The notes below the pieces were generated by a model. The model had not been told where the DNA came from. It made no database searches and worked only from the letters and a program-made list of their open reading frames with translations. Positions 51,858 to 60,904 of a DNA stretch of 64,000 nucleotides are shown piece after piece; within the stretch, counting starts at the first letter, position 1, and each line of letters starts with the position of its first letter. A program made the position numbers and the translations under genes. Origin of the DNA: Bog-1198 sp963727045 (GTDB lineage: Bacteria > Pseudomonadota > Gammaproteobacteria > Steroidobacterales > Steroidobacteraceae). The stretch is from contig CAVSES010000002.1 of the NCBI GenBank assembly GCA_963727045.1, forward strand, positions 124,001 to 188,000, written 5' to 3'.

Positions 51858-52109
51858 ATGAGGCTTCCGTTGACCGTAGGCAGAGTCCTGACCATGCCTG
51901 TTCTCGCCGCAGCCCTACTCGTGGTCGTTTTAAGCCTGGCCTTGGTATGGGGGCTCTTGAGCGTCCTCGGCGATTGGATCGACGGCGAAGCGCAGGACGC
52001 GCCGGTTTTCCATGACCAGGGGCCCATCTTCCACGACCAGATCGCCGATCGGGAAACTAGATCTCAATTTGCCTGGCAATCTCGATCACATTTTCGGGGG
52101 CCAGATTGA
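51858..52109 (+). CDS. Small single-pass membrane protein, uncertain
   Basis: 83 residues from the ATG at 51858 (AGGGA upstream). A membrane helix (LAAALLVVVLSLALVWGLLS) is followed by an acidic segment GDWIDGEAQDAPVFHDQGP and a charged tail. No known family. The last 53 bases overlap the tail of kup on the other strand, which is unusual. The helix and ribosome site support a real gene, but the tail may be non-native, or the gene may be spurious. Confidence 0.4.
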   Translation: MRLPLTVGRVLTMPVLAAALLVVVLSLALVWGLLSVLGDWIDGEAQDAPVFHDQGPIFHDQIADRETRSQFAWQSRSHFRGPD

Positions 52110-53946
52110 ACCGGTCGACCACCTTCACGGAATTGCGGTAGAGAAACGCGAACAACGCCAGCTGCCACCCATGCATGCGTGCGCTCTTGCGCTTGCGCAC
52201 GATGAGATCGCGGGTTCCGACGAACGTGGCCTTGTCGAAATCCACGGCTTCGTCGAGGCCGTGGGCTTGGTCGAGCGCTCGCCGCAAGTCCGGAATTTCG
52301 AAGAAGCCGAATCGCGCCACGAGATGCCAAAGCCCCTCGCCGACGTTGTCGACGACGGTGCAATGCGGGCCCGCGATGCGGGGCGTGTCTTCGAAGACCA
52401 CGCTGAGGGCGATGGCGTGCCTCGGCAGAACGCCGACGAAATGAACATGGGCCATGATGAGTCCGGACACCTTCTGAGTGCTCCTCGTCAGGAAAACCGT
52501 GGTGCCTTCCACCCGTGGGATCAATCCGTTCTTAAGATCCGATAGAAAGCGCTCGGCGGCTTGCGGCGGCTGCAGGAGGGTCGCGCGCACCGCATCGGTC
52601 CCGCTACGCCACGTGATCATGACCACGAACAAGAGTGCGGCGAAGGTGAGCGGCAGCCAGCCGCCGTCCGCGATCTTCAGAAGATTCGCCAGAAAGAAAC
52701 TGCCGTCGACAACGAGGAACACCGCGGCAACTCCAATGACGACGGCAACGGGCCAGCGCCACACGTCGCGCATGGCGCGGTACAAGAGGACGGTCGTCAA
52801 CAGCATGGTCGTGGAGACAGCGGTGCCGTAGGCGCCGGCCAGGCGGTCGGAACTGCCGAAGGCCACCGTCGTCACAAGGGTCGCCAGCATGAGCAACCAA
52901 TTGACCACGGGGACATAGATCTGGCCATAAATGCGGTCGGAGGTCTGGCGGATCGACACGCCCGGGAGCCATCCGAGCTGCATGGCTTGGCGCGTCATGG
53001 AGAACGAGCCGGTGATGACGGCTTGGCTGGCGATGATCGTGGCCAGGGTTGCAAGCAACACCAGCGGATAGATCGACCAGGAGGGTGCGATTTGAAAGAA
53101 GGGGTTGCCCGCGACGGCAGTCTTGTCCATCAAGTACGCGGTCTGACCGGCGTAGCTGAGAAGCAGCGACGGCAACACCACGCCGTACCAGGAGACTCGA
53201 ATCGGTCCCTTGCCGAAATGCCCCATGTCGGCATACAGCGCTTCGCCGCCCGTGATGCAGAGAAAAACGCCGCCGAGCACCAGGAAGCCGGCGCTTCCCG
53301 AACCCGCCATGAACCTGATTGCGTAGGCTGGATCGAGCGCGGCAACCACCCCAGGATGATGCGCGATGGACTTCACCCCGAGCGCTGCAATGACGATGAA
53401 CCACAGCATCATGATCGGTCCGAATGCGCGGCCGATCTTCTCTGTGCCGAACCGCTGCGCGGCGAACAAGCCGAGGAGAATGAGCACGGCCGCGGGCATG
53501 ACGCAGGGCTTGAATGTGTCCGTCGCCACATTGACGCCCTCGAGCGCGCTCAGCACCGAAATCGCCGGCGTGATCACGCCGTCGCCGTAGATGAGCGCAG
53601 CGCCCAGCAATCCCATCCCGGTCAACAACTTGGATCCGGGCTTGAAACCGTTCGCGCCGATGAGCGACATCAGCGCGAGAATTCCGCCTTCCCCATGATT
53701 GTCCGCCCGCATGACGAACAGGCAATACTTGATCGAGACCGTGACGATCAAGGTCCAGACGATCAGCGACAGAACGCCGAGCGCGCTATGCGGCGTGAAT
53801 TGACCGCCGGTGGCCTGCACCACGGTTTGCAGCGTGTACAGCGGACTCGTGCCGAGATCGCCGAAGACGACGCCCAGTGCGCTCAACATGGCCCATCGGC
53901 CGTGGCGGACCGGAGGAGTCAGGATGCGCGAGGAAGGAGTCGTCAT
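52057..53946 (-). CDS. kup: Kup-family potassium uptake transporter
   Basis: 629 residues from the ATG at 53946, the standard Kup length. ALGVVFGDLGTSPLYTLQTV is the diagnostic KUP start, with FVMRADNHGEGGILALMSLI, YGDGVITPAISVLSALEGV and GGEALYADMGHFGKGPIRVSWY following. About 12 helices fill the first 430 residues and a soluble C-terminal domain completes it. It is a proton-linked potassium importer of the inner membrane. A start nine codons upstream is possible. The leader contains the 16-base direct repeats listed separately. Confidence 0.96.
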   Translation of the reverse strand: MTTPSSRILTPPVRHGRWAMLSALGVVFGDLGTSPLYTLQTVVQATGGQFTPHSALGVLSLIVWTLIVTVSIKYCLFVMRADNHGEGGILALMSLIGANGFKPGSKLLTGMGLLGAALIYGDGVITPAISVLSALEGVNVATDTFKPCVMPAAVLILLGLFAAQRFGTEKIGRAFGPIMMLWFIVIAALGVKSIAHHPGVVAALDPAYAIRFMAGSGSAGFLVLGGVFLCITGGEALYADMGHFGKGPIRVSWYGVVLPSLLLSYAGQTAYLMDKTAVAGNPFFQIAPSWSIYPLVLLATLATIIASQAVITGSFSMTRQAMQLGWLPGVSIRQTSDRIYGQIYVPVVNWLLMLATLVTTVAFGSSDRLAGAYGTAVSTTMLLTTVLLYRAMRDVWRWPVAVVIGVAAVFLVVDGSFFLANLLKIADGGWLPLTFAALLFVVMITWRSGTDAVRATLLQPPQAAERFLSDLKNGLIPRVEGTTVFLTRSTQKVSGLIMAHVHFVGVLPRHAIALSVVFEDTPRIAGPHCTVVDNVGEGLWHLVARFGFFEIPDLRRALDQAHGLDEAVDFDKATFVGTRDLIVRKRKSARMHGWQLALFAFLYRNSVKVVDRFNLAPENVIEIARQIEI

Positions 53947-54042
53947 GGCCGGCTCATTTGCTGGTTTGCACAATCGTTATTTGCTGATCTGCACAATGAA
54001 GGTATCAGGAATTCGCGTTCCGTAGGCAATCTCCCACGTGCG

Positions 54043-54116
54043 ATTCCGCAACCCTGGGCTCCCCGGCGGGCTTGCCCGCGGGTAGCGTGATCGGTGCCTG
54101 ATTCCGCAACCCTGGG
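54043..54116. repeat. Two 16-base direct repeats (ATTCCGCAACCCTGGG)
   Basis: The 16-mer occurs at 54043-54058 and 54101-54116, 58 bases apart from start to start, in the gap between kup and the secreted-protein gene at 54138. The intervening bases include a GGGCTTGCCCGCGGG-type stem. They may be a regulator site pair or a remnant of duplication. Confidence 0.5.
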
Positions 54117-54137
54117 ACTTTTTCGAGAGGAACGACA

Positions 54138-54491
54138 ATGCGCAGCTCGATGAAAGCTGTCCTGATTCTGAGTTGCCTGCCGCTGCTGTTGGCAGGCACG
54201 GCGCTGGGCCAAGGCGTCGATGTCAAAATCACGAACGACGGCACCGAGGACATTTTGGTGACCGTTTATGACCGAGCGACCAGCCCCGAACGAGTCGTAC
54301 TCGCCAACGCGCGCATCAATGGATTCACATCGGTGCCGATCTCGCTGGTCGGAGACGCGACCGGCAGGGCCAGTTTATCGTGGACCGCCACCAGCGCCGA
54401 TCCGGTGTCGCCGAAATGCGGACATGCCGACACGGTGGTGGGCAATGCTGCCTCGGTGAACGTGCACGCGGATTCGAGCTGCAGCGTGTAG
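54138..54491 (+). CDS. Small secreted protein of unknown function
   Basis: 117 residues with a signal peptide (LSCLPLLLAGTALGQG, cleavage after LGQ-like site) preceded by a well-placed GAGAGGAACGACA. The mature part is beta-like (VDVKITNDGTEDILVTVYDR, ASLSWTATSADPVSPKCGHA) and holds two Cys (CGHAD and SSCSV) that could form one disulphide. I do not recognise the family. It lies tail to tail with the L,D-transpeptidase gene, whose stop is directly adjacent. Confidence 0.65.
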   Translation: MRSSMKAVLILSCLPLLLAGTALGQGVDVKITNDGTEDILVTVYDRATSPERVVLANARINGFTSVPISLVGDATGRASLSWTATSADPVSPKCGHADTVVGNAASVNVHADSSCSV

Positions 54492-55553
54492 TTACGGGCC
54501 GGCGCCCGGTGGCTTCGCGTCGCCGCTTGCCTGCGGTGCCGCCTCAGCCGGGGCGGAGTCGGCGGGTGCGGCCTCCGGTGCATTCGGGTCGTCGGCCGCC
54601 AGCGCGACCGTCGCGATGACCCCATCCGCCTTTTGAAGCACCTCACGCGCGTAGTCCCAGTGGATCGCCACGGTGACATCTCCTACGGCCGTGCGCAGCA
54701 TCTCCGCGAATTGATCGATGTCGGGCTCGAAGCTCTGCCCCTCGGCATCGACGGGCGGATGCGCTTCGAGCAAGAGTTCGCCGTCCACCCAGGCCACCTT
54801 GATGGGTTCATTGATGAGGCGCACCGGCGTGCCTACGGGAATGAGCGGAAACAAAGCCTCCACATCGTCCGGGTACATGCGGATGCAACCATGCGTCACC
54901 GCCAGCCCCACGGCGATCGGATTATTCGTGCCGTGGATCAGGTAGGTGCCGTTGCCGGCGGCCAAACGCATCGCGAACAACCCGAGAGGATTGTCGGGAC
55001 CGGAGGGCACGGACTTGGGGAGCGGATCGCCCGCCTCTGCATGCTCCTTGCGGACCGATTCCGGCGGATACCACACCGGATTTTTCTGCTTTGCGATCAC
55101 ATGCGTGAGACCGAGAGGCGTGCGCCAGTCCATCTTGCCGATGCTCACGGGATACGTGATGACCTCGATGGGACCGCCGCGCTTCGGTTTCGGGTAGTAG
55201 TAGAGCCGGTGCTCGGGAAGATTGACGACGATTCCCTCGTGCGGTCCGGGCGGAAGTATATGCCTGTCGGGAACAACCAGCGTCTTGCCGGCGCCGGGCA
55301 GCCACGGGTCCACTCCGGGATTGACGCGGATCAGCTCTTCGGAGCCCAGGCTGAATTTTCGGGCGAGGTCGTAGAGCGTGTCTTCATAGACGGTGACGAC
55401 GGATTTGTCCTGCCCGACCACGACATCGTCGCGATTCGCAAGCGTGTACACCGTCGCCCGCGCCGGCTCCGCAGTCGCGAGCGCGACAAGACAAACGCAC
55501 ACCGCGGCGCTGCCGCGCAGCCATTCGCGCCCGGGCAATCCTTTAACGCTCAC
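54492..55553 (-). CDS. L,D-transpeptidase (ErfK/YbiS/YcfS type) with LysM-like domain
   Basis: 353 residues from the GTG at 55553, which gives a signal peptide (AAVCVCLVALATAEP). A LysM-like domain is at about 48-96 (YEDTLYDLARKFSLGSEELI, NPGVDPWLPGAGKTLVVP). The YkuD catalytic domain (about 106-250) holds YLIHGTN (H207) and THGCIRMYPDD (H221, C223 nucleophile). It crosslinks peptidoglycan 3-3 or attaches lipoproteins. The C-terminal tail is Ala/Pro/Glu-rich and low-complexity. The frame is open further upstream over the subtilase gene end but lacks a signal sequence. Confidence 0.93.
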   Translation of the reverse strand: MSVKGLPGREWLRGSAAVCVCLVALATAEPARATVYTLANRDDVVVGQDKSVVTVYEDTLYDLARKFSLGSEELIRVNPGVDPWLPGAGKTLVVPDRHILPPGPHEGIVVNLPEHRLYYYPKPKRGGPIEVITYPVSIGKMDWRTPLGLTHVIAKQKNPVWYPPESVRKEHAEAGDPLPKSVPSGPDNPLGLFAMRLAAGNGTYLIHGTNNPIAVGLAVTHGCIRMYPDDVEALFPLIPVGTPVRLINEPIKVAWVDGELLLEAHPPVDAEGQSFEPDIDQFAEMLRTAVGDVTVAIHWDYAREVLQKADGVIATVALAADDPNAPEAAPADSAPAEAAPQASGDAKPPGAGP

Positions 55554-55570
55554 AACGCTTACCACAACCG

Positions 55571-58024
55571 CTAGGTTAGCACGCGCGGCCGCAGACGAAG
55601 AAATCTCACGGCGGCGATTCCCGCGACACCGAGCAGTGTGAACAGCCCGAGCTCGCCGCCGCCGCCGTGCGAGGCCGGCGCGGTCACGGTCAATTTGACG
55701 GACGCGGCCGGCGATGTCCCGGCCTTGTTCGAGCATGTCAGCGTGTACGTGTCCGTGCCGGCGGCGGAGGGCGTGACCGATCGGGTGCCACTCGAAGCGA
55801 GGGCCCCGGCCCAATCACCCGACGCCGTGCACCCGGCGCTGTTGACCGAGGACCAAGTGATCGCCGTCGCATTCCCCAAGACAACCGTGTTCGGCGCCAG
55901 CGTCAAGGTGGGTGCCGCCGGTGCGACCGCCGGCATCAATGCAAACGCCGCGTCCGCCTGGACCAAGCCGTAGCCGGAGTTGACGTTCGGAACGGGGGAC
56001 GCCAACGGCAATGCACTCATGCGCAATGCATGATAGATCTCCGTCGGCGTGGCCGCGGGATTGGCTTCGAGCATCAGCGCGGCGATGCCGGCCACGTGCG
56101 GCGTCGCGGCCGAAGTGCCGAAGAAATTCGGAAAGCTCGGATCATTCTGGCAGGCCGCAATCGTCGTGTTGAGCTTGCCGCCCGTCACTCCCGCGCTCGC
56201 CAGCGTGAAGCCCAGGAACGTGTCGTTCCCGCCATTCGGACCGACGAAATCCGGCTTGGCGCGAACCACCGGCGTCGCCAGCCGAGTCCCCGAGGCGTCG
56301 AACAAGATCGGGCTGCCGCCTTCGGACGAGAAATACTCCAGCTGGGCGGGCGTCGTGCCGCAGGCCGGAGTAAGGAAATAAAATGCGGCGCCCACAGCGG
56401 CCGCCCCGGCGGCGCCGGGATGGCCCTGCAACGTGGCGCTGTTGGTCTGGAAGGCATCGATGGTGCTGCCGGCGCCGTCGTCCTCGACGGCCACCTTGAT
56501 GCGTCCGGGGAAGGGTGTGCCGTTGGCCACCCCGACGACGATGTTCAGTGCCTCCGCGGCGGTATTGCCGCTGGCGTTGGCGGGATTTCCCAAAATCAAT
56601 ATTTGATACGGGTCGCTGCCGAGCGCATTGACCCCGGAACACGTCACGGTACCGCTGCTCACCGTGTTATTGATGTAGCCCTCGATCACGTCGGTTCCAG
56701 AAGCGACGTTGACACAGAGATCGATCTGGCTGGTGGCGCCGCCGCTGTTGGGGGCCCCGGTGAAGTAGGGTTGATCCCACTCGACGACGATCGCGACGAA
56801 TTCTCCAGGAATCATTGAAGCGATGGTGACTGGAAGGGAGGTGACCGTGGTGGCGCCCGATGCATCGAAATTCAACAGATGCTCGCCCGAATTCGGGGCT
56901 GTGTTCGACACCGTGTTGAAGGTCGGAGTGGTGTTGTCGTATGCCAGCGAGCCGTCGTTGCCGGCGGCGGAAAAATACGCCACGCCCTGCGCTTCCACCG
57001 CATCGATCGCCTGCGCGACGATGCCGTCCTGAAAGAAGGGCTCGTCGAAATACCCGACGTCGTCCGCGATGACCTTGGCGCCCGCGCCGCCGGAAGCGAC
57101 AGGCGCGGCCAGCTTGCCGATGCCGCTGGCAAAATCCGCTTCGCTGTTCTCCGCGGTGTAGAATGCCAGGCCCGCGCCCGGCGCGACGTCGTGAACGACC
57201 TGCATCATCGCCCGACCTTCATCGCCGAACGGCAGCTGGGTCGGCGGGAAATAATTCATGCAGCCACCCTGCCCCGCCATCGCCTCTTCGAACACGATGA
57301 CGGTCGACGGCAGGTCGCCGGTCGACACGTCGTCAGCCGCCGTGGCGAGAAAGCCGTTCGACGCGTAACCCGCGGCCCCGGAAGCGGCCACGTGATTCGC
57401 CGCGTAAACCGCATAGCAATCGTAGCTGTCGGACAGGATCCCCACCGTGACGCCGGCACCGGTGAGCGCATTGTCCGAGCGCACCACATCGCTGTGCTGC
57501 GCGAAGTCGCCCTGCGAGGTCACCGCACCGGAACGCGTGCGCGACATGGCGGCGCGGATGGAATGAACTTCGGCGCGGGCGGTCGCAGCCTCGAGTGCCG
57601 TCACCGGCAGCCAGCCGCCGACATCATTGGAATACACCGCTGGGTGTCGTAAACCCAATTCAACCAGCGCAGCCTTCAGCTGCGCCGGGTCGCCGCGCGT
57701 CACCGCGTCGATAAGCACCATCGGTGTGCCCGACGCATCCGCCTTGATTCTTGCCGCGGGCGCGAGAGCGCGCAAGTCCTCAATCGCGTGATCCGGGCGG
57801 GCGCGCAGTGCATGGCGCGACAGATCCGCGAGCGCGCCGTCGAATTTGGCGCCCCGCGCACTTTGGGGTTGTTGGGCACTTCGGCTGCCGAAGGCCCGCA
57901 GGTGCGCGCTGCCGGCTTTGACGGCGGCCCGCAAATGCGGATGTCGCAAAGTTGAGACGGTGGCGACAGCCACCATCGTCGTCAGTGCCGCCAGGGTTCC
58001 AATTGCAAAGGACCGTGAAGCCAT
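55571..58024 (-). CDS. S8-family (subtilisin-like) peptidase with GlyGly-CTERM sorting signal
   Basis: 817 residues. A signal/anchor region is at 1-25. The peptidase domain (about 185-690) has the Asp D199 in GVTVGILSDSYDC and the Ser S638 in FFGTSAATPHVAGIAALML. At the usual His block the sequence reads FGDEGRAMMQVVHDVAPGA (E269 in place of H-G-T). An Ig-like domain follows (about 704-782, AITWSSVNSAGCTASGDWAG). The end SHGGGGELGLFTLLGVAGIA then FLRLRPR (787-817) is a Gly-rich motif, helix and Arg tail, as in GlyGly-CTERM proteins. Probably exported and surface-anchored. Confidence 0.88.
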   Translation of the reverse strand: MASRSFAIGTLAALTTMVAVATVSTLRHPHLRAAVKAGSAHLRAFGSRSAQQPQSARGAKFDGALADLSRHALRARPDHAIEDLRALAPAARIKADASGTPMVLIDAVTRGDPAQLKAALVELGLRHPAVYSNDVGGWLPVTALEAATARAEVHSIRAAMSRTRSGAVTSQGDFAQHSDVVRSDNALTGAGVTVGILSDSYDCYAVYAANHVAASGAAGYASNGFLATAADDVSTGDLPSTVIVFEEAMAGQGGCMNYFPPTQLPFGDEGRAMMQVVHDVAPGAGLAFYTAENSEADFASGIGKLAAPVASGGAGAKVIADDVGYFDEPFFQDGIVAQAIDAVEAQGVAYFSAAGNDGSLAYDNTTPTFNTVSNTAPNSGEHLLNFDASGATTVTSLPVTIASMIPGEFVAIVVEWDQPYFTGAPNSGGATSQIDLCVNVASGTDVIEGYINNTVSSGTVTCSGVNALGSDPYQILILGNPANASGNTAAEALNIVVGVANGTPFPGRIKVAVEDDGAGSTIDAFQTNSATLQGHPGAAGAAAVGAAFYFLTPACGTTPAQLEYFSSEGGSPILFDASGTRLATPVVRAKPDFVGPNGGNDTFLGFTLASAGVTGGKLNTTIAACQNDPSFPNFFGTSAATPHVAGIAALMLEANPAATPTEIYHALRMSALPLASPVPNVNSGYGLVQADAAFALMPAVAPAAPTLTLAPNTVVLGNATAITWSSVNSAGCTASGDWAGALASSGTRSVTPSAAGTDTYTLTCSNKAGTSPAASVKLTVTAPASHGGGGELGLFTLLGVAGIAAVRFLRLRPRVLT

Positions 58025-58169
58025 CCGTGGTCTCCCTTTGCCACGAAAAGTACCGGGCCTGAGACTACCTTGGTTTAGGAAAGTTTGACACTCGCGACAG
58101 ATGAGGCGCGCGGCAGGCGGGTGCCGCGCCCTGTATCATCGGCCGAATGGATCCATTGACGATGCCGGC

Positions 58170-59276
58170 ATGACCACACGAGGCAGAGCTGCGCGAGCGG
58201 CGGGCATCGCCATCCTTTCGTGGGGGCTGACCTGCGCCGCCGCGGATCGCGCCAAGATTCTCAACCTTTACGCGTGGTCCGAGTATTTTCCGCCCGCGCT
58301 GATCGCGAAATTCCAGGCCGAGACGGGAATTCACGTCAACTATTCGGTGCTCGACTCGCCCGAAACGGCCGAGACCATCCTGTCCGTCGGCCACTCGAAT
58401 TACGATGTCGTCACGATGAATGCATCGCCCGAGCTCGCGCGCGAAATCCCCAAGGGGTTCTGGAGAAAGCTCGACCAGGCAAGTCTCCCCAATGCGCGCA
58501 ATGCCGACCCCCAAATCATGCGGCTGCTGGCATCCGTCGATCCCGGCAACCAATATGCCGTGCCATGGATGTGGGGAACGACCGGGCTCCTTTACAACAG
58601 CGACAAGATCAAGGCGATCATGCCGAACCCGCCGATCGACAGCCTCGACATGGTGTTCAAGAAGGACATCGCCGCGAAATTCGCGGGCTGCGGAATCAGC
58701 ATGCTCGACTCCTGGGGCGATGTGCTGCCCATGGTGTCGCGTTATCTCGGCCAGCCCCGCCTCTCGGCCGCCAAGGGCGACCTCGACGCCGTCATGTCCA
58801 AGCTGCGGGAGATCAAGCCCTACGTGCAGCGAATTGCCACGGCGGGCTACTACCAGCAGCTCGCCGAGGGCGATCTGTGTCTCGCCATCGGATATTCGGG
58901 CGATGCCATGGTCGCGCGGCGGATGGTGAACGAGTCCCACGGCAGCGTAAAGATAGACTATTCATTCGTCCGCGAAATGGTGCCTTTCTACATCGACAAC
59001 ATGGTGATTCCGGCCGACTCGCCGAATCCTGGCGCGGCGCTCGCGTTCATCAACTTCGTGATGCGTCCCGAGATCTCCGCCTCGGTGACCCGTTTCATCG
59101 GCTTCGCCACCGCCAACGCGGCGGCGCTGCCGTTCCTCGAGCCCGCGGTTCGCAACAACACGCTCATCTATCCGCCGCCGGCGGTTCGCAGCCGCTTTGA
59201 ACTGCAAAGGGTCTACACGCCGGAAGAGACGCGGGCATTCACTCGTGCGTGGCTTCTGTTCAAGTCCGGATCCTAG
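58170..59276 (+). CDS. Polyamine-type ABC substrate-binding protein (PotD/PotF-like)
   Basis: 368 residues from the ATG at 58170, with a signal peptide (AAGIAILSWGLTCAAADR). LNLYAWSEYFPPALIAKFQA and ETGIHVNYSVLDSPETAETI match the spermidine/putrescine-binding fold, as do YAVPWMWGTTGLLYNSDKI and DNMVIPADSPNPGAALAFIN. No permease or ATPase genes are beside it, so it may serve a transporter elsewhere or be a sensing protein. It lies divergent from the subtilase gene and convergent to the Lrp gene. Confidence 0.9.
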   Translation: MTTRGRAARAAGIAILSWGLTCAAADRAKILNLYAWSEYFPPALIAKFQAETGIHVNYSVLDSPETAETILSVGHSNYDVVTMNASPELAREIPKGFWRKLDQASLPNARNADPQIMRLLASVDPGNQYAVPWMWGTTGLLYNSDKIKAIMPNPPIDSLDMVFKKDIAAKFAGCGISMLDSWGDVLPMVSRYLGQPRLSAAKGDLDAVMSKLREIKPYVQRIATAGYYQQLAEGDLCLAIGYSGDAMVARRMVNESHGSVKIDYSFVREMVPFYIDNMVIPADSPNPGAALAFINFVMRPEISASVTRFIGFATANAAALPFLEPAVRNNTLIYPPPAVRSRFELQRVYTPEETRAFTRAWLLFKSGS

Positions 59277-59303
59277 CCTCAAGGTGACGCAGACGCCGCG
59301 CCG

Positions 59304-59798
59304 CTACGCGGATGCGCGGCGGCGCACGGCGCTCTTCGGCGCCGCCCTTGCAGGCAGCGGTTTCTGCGCCGGAATCGGATTGCGCAGCGGAATCACCGTC
59401 TCCAGCACGACCGACGTGCTCGAGTCGGCGAACATCGACAGCCTCTGCAGGGTCTCCGCGAGTTCCTCCACCGAACGCGCCACGACCCGCGCAATCATGC
59501 AGTCATCGCCGGTGACACTGTGCATCTCGATGACCTGCGGCATGGCGCGCGCGGTTTCCGTGAGACCGCGCTTATGCGAGGGCGTCGCGCGCAATCGCAC
59601 GAAGGCACTGATGTTGAAACCCAGACGCGCGAGGTCGACGCAGAGCTTCGCGCCGCGCACGATTCCTCGTCCCTCCAGACGCCGAACGCGATCGGCAACC
59701 GTGGGTTGTGAAATGCCGAACTCCCGCGCCACATCCGCGTAAGGCCGCCGCGCATCGGCATCAAGAGTTGCAAGGATTTTCAGGTCAAGTGCATCCAT
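59304..59798 (-). CDS. Lrp/AsnC-family transcriptional regulator
   Basis: 164 residues. The HTH domain (about 1-55) is LKILATLDADARRPYADVAR and EFGISQPTVADRVRRLEGRG; the RAM/AsnC ligand domain follows with LGFNISAFVRLRATPSH and MHSVTGDDCMIARVVARSVE. It probably senses an amino acid or small metabolite. It is divergent from the EamA exporter, which is the common arrangement for an Lrp-regulated amino-acid exporter. A Pro/Ala/Arg-rich tail follows the domain. Confidence 0.93.
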   Translation of the reverse strand: MDALDLKILATLDADARRPYADVAREFGISQPTVADRVRRLEGRGIVRGAKLCVDLARLGFNISAFVRLRATPSHKRGLTETARAMPQVIEMHSVTGDDCMIARVVARSVEELAETLQRLSMFADSSTSVVLETVIPLRNPIPAQKPLPARAAPKSAVRRRASA

Positions 59799-59932
59799 AG
59801 TGAAATCCTCCGTGGCCTTGGAGCTTAATTACCAAGCTATTTCGGTCCAATATCTTAAATCATGCAAAGCCAATCCGACAGCCGGCCGCTATGATGCTTC
59901 TGATTGCTGCAGCCCCCGGGGTGACGAGAAAC

Positions 59933-60889
59933 ATGTTGTCCAGCGCGCCCGTCCGAACTTCCACCACACCGTCGTGGTGGTTGATCGCCGCCTGCCTCTT
60001 GACCGTCTACATCATTTGGGGAACGACGTACTTCGCCATCAAGGTGGGCATCGAGGGATCCCCGCCTTTCTTCCTCGTCGGAACGCGCTTTCTGGCGGCG
60101 GGCGGACTGCTGCTCGCCTGGCAGGCGCTGCGAGGCCGGCAGATGCCGACGGCGCGCCAGTGGCGCGGCGCGGCGCTCCTCGGCTTCTTGCTGCTCGTGG
60201 TCGGGAACGGCGGCGTCGCCGTCGCGGAACGCTGGGTGAGCTCCGGCGCGACCGTTGCGCTCATCAGCATCATGCCGCTCGGCACGGCGCTCTGGTCCGG
60301 GGTGTTCGGCCGGTGGCCGCGACGCATGGAGTGGGGTGCAATCGCCCTGGGCGGCGCCGGCGCCGCAGTGATGTTGATGGGTCGCGATCTTCACGGAAGC
60401 ATTGCCGGAACGCTCATCATCCTCCTCGGTACCACGTGCTGGTCCTTGGGAACGGTTCTGGCGCGCCGCATCGACATCCCCCACGGGCCCACGGGCTTTG
60501 GCGCGGAGATGCTCACCGCCGGAGTGTCGGCGCTGGTGCTGAGTGCATTGCTCGGCGAGCGCTGGACGTTGCCACACTCCCCGCGTGTCTGGTGGGCCTG
60601 GGGCTATCTCGTAGTCTTCGGCTCGGTCATCGCATTCTCGGCATACCGCTTCGTCGTCGAACGGGTCTCGCCGACGCTTGCCTCCACCTATGCCTATGTC
60701 AATCCGCCCGTGGCGCTGCTCGTGGGCTGGTGGCTCGGCAACGAGTCGTTTTCCCCGAATACCCTGCTCGGTCTGCCGATCGTGCTGAGCGCTGTGGCAT
60801 TGCACGCATGGGTGCAGTCCCGCATTCCTGCCGCGGGAGTTCAATTACCGACAGGCGCACGCATGCGTTCGGCAACCGATCCTGGATGA
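59933..60889 (+). CDS. EamA-family (DMT) transporter
   Basis: 318 residues from the ATG at 59933, with GACGAGAAAC upstream; a start 14 codons earlier (59891) is open but has no clear ribosome site. Ten predicted helices, two EamA repeats: LLTVYIIWGTTYFAIKVGIE opens the first and IILLGTTCWSLGTVLARRID the second. The family exports amino acids, sugars or toxic metabolites. Placement next to the Lrp gene suggests an amino-acid exporter. Confidence 0.87.
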   Translation: MLSSAPVRTSTTPSWWLIAACLLTVYIIWGTTYFAIKVGIEGSPPFFLVGTRFLAAGGLLLAWQALRGRQMPTARQWRGAALLGFLLLVVGNGGVAVAERWVSSGATVALISIMPLGTALWSGVFGRWPRRMEWGAIALGGAGAAVMLMGRDLHGSIAGTLIILLGTTCWSLGTVLARRIDIPHGPTGFGAEMLTAGVSALVLSALLGERWTLPHSPRVWWAWGYLVVFGSVIAFSAYRFVVERVSPTLASTYAYVNPPVALLVGWWLGNESFSPNTLLGLPIVLSAVALHAWVQSRIPAAGVQLPTGARMRSATDPG

Positions 60890-60904
60890 TGCATGCCGGC
60901 CGCA

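Noticed and set aside
54043..54116. Transposon ends or attachment sites
   Set aside because: Direct, not inverted repeats, with no transposase or integrase nearby.
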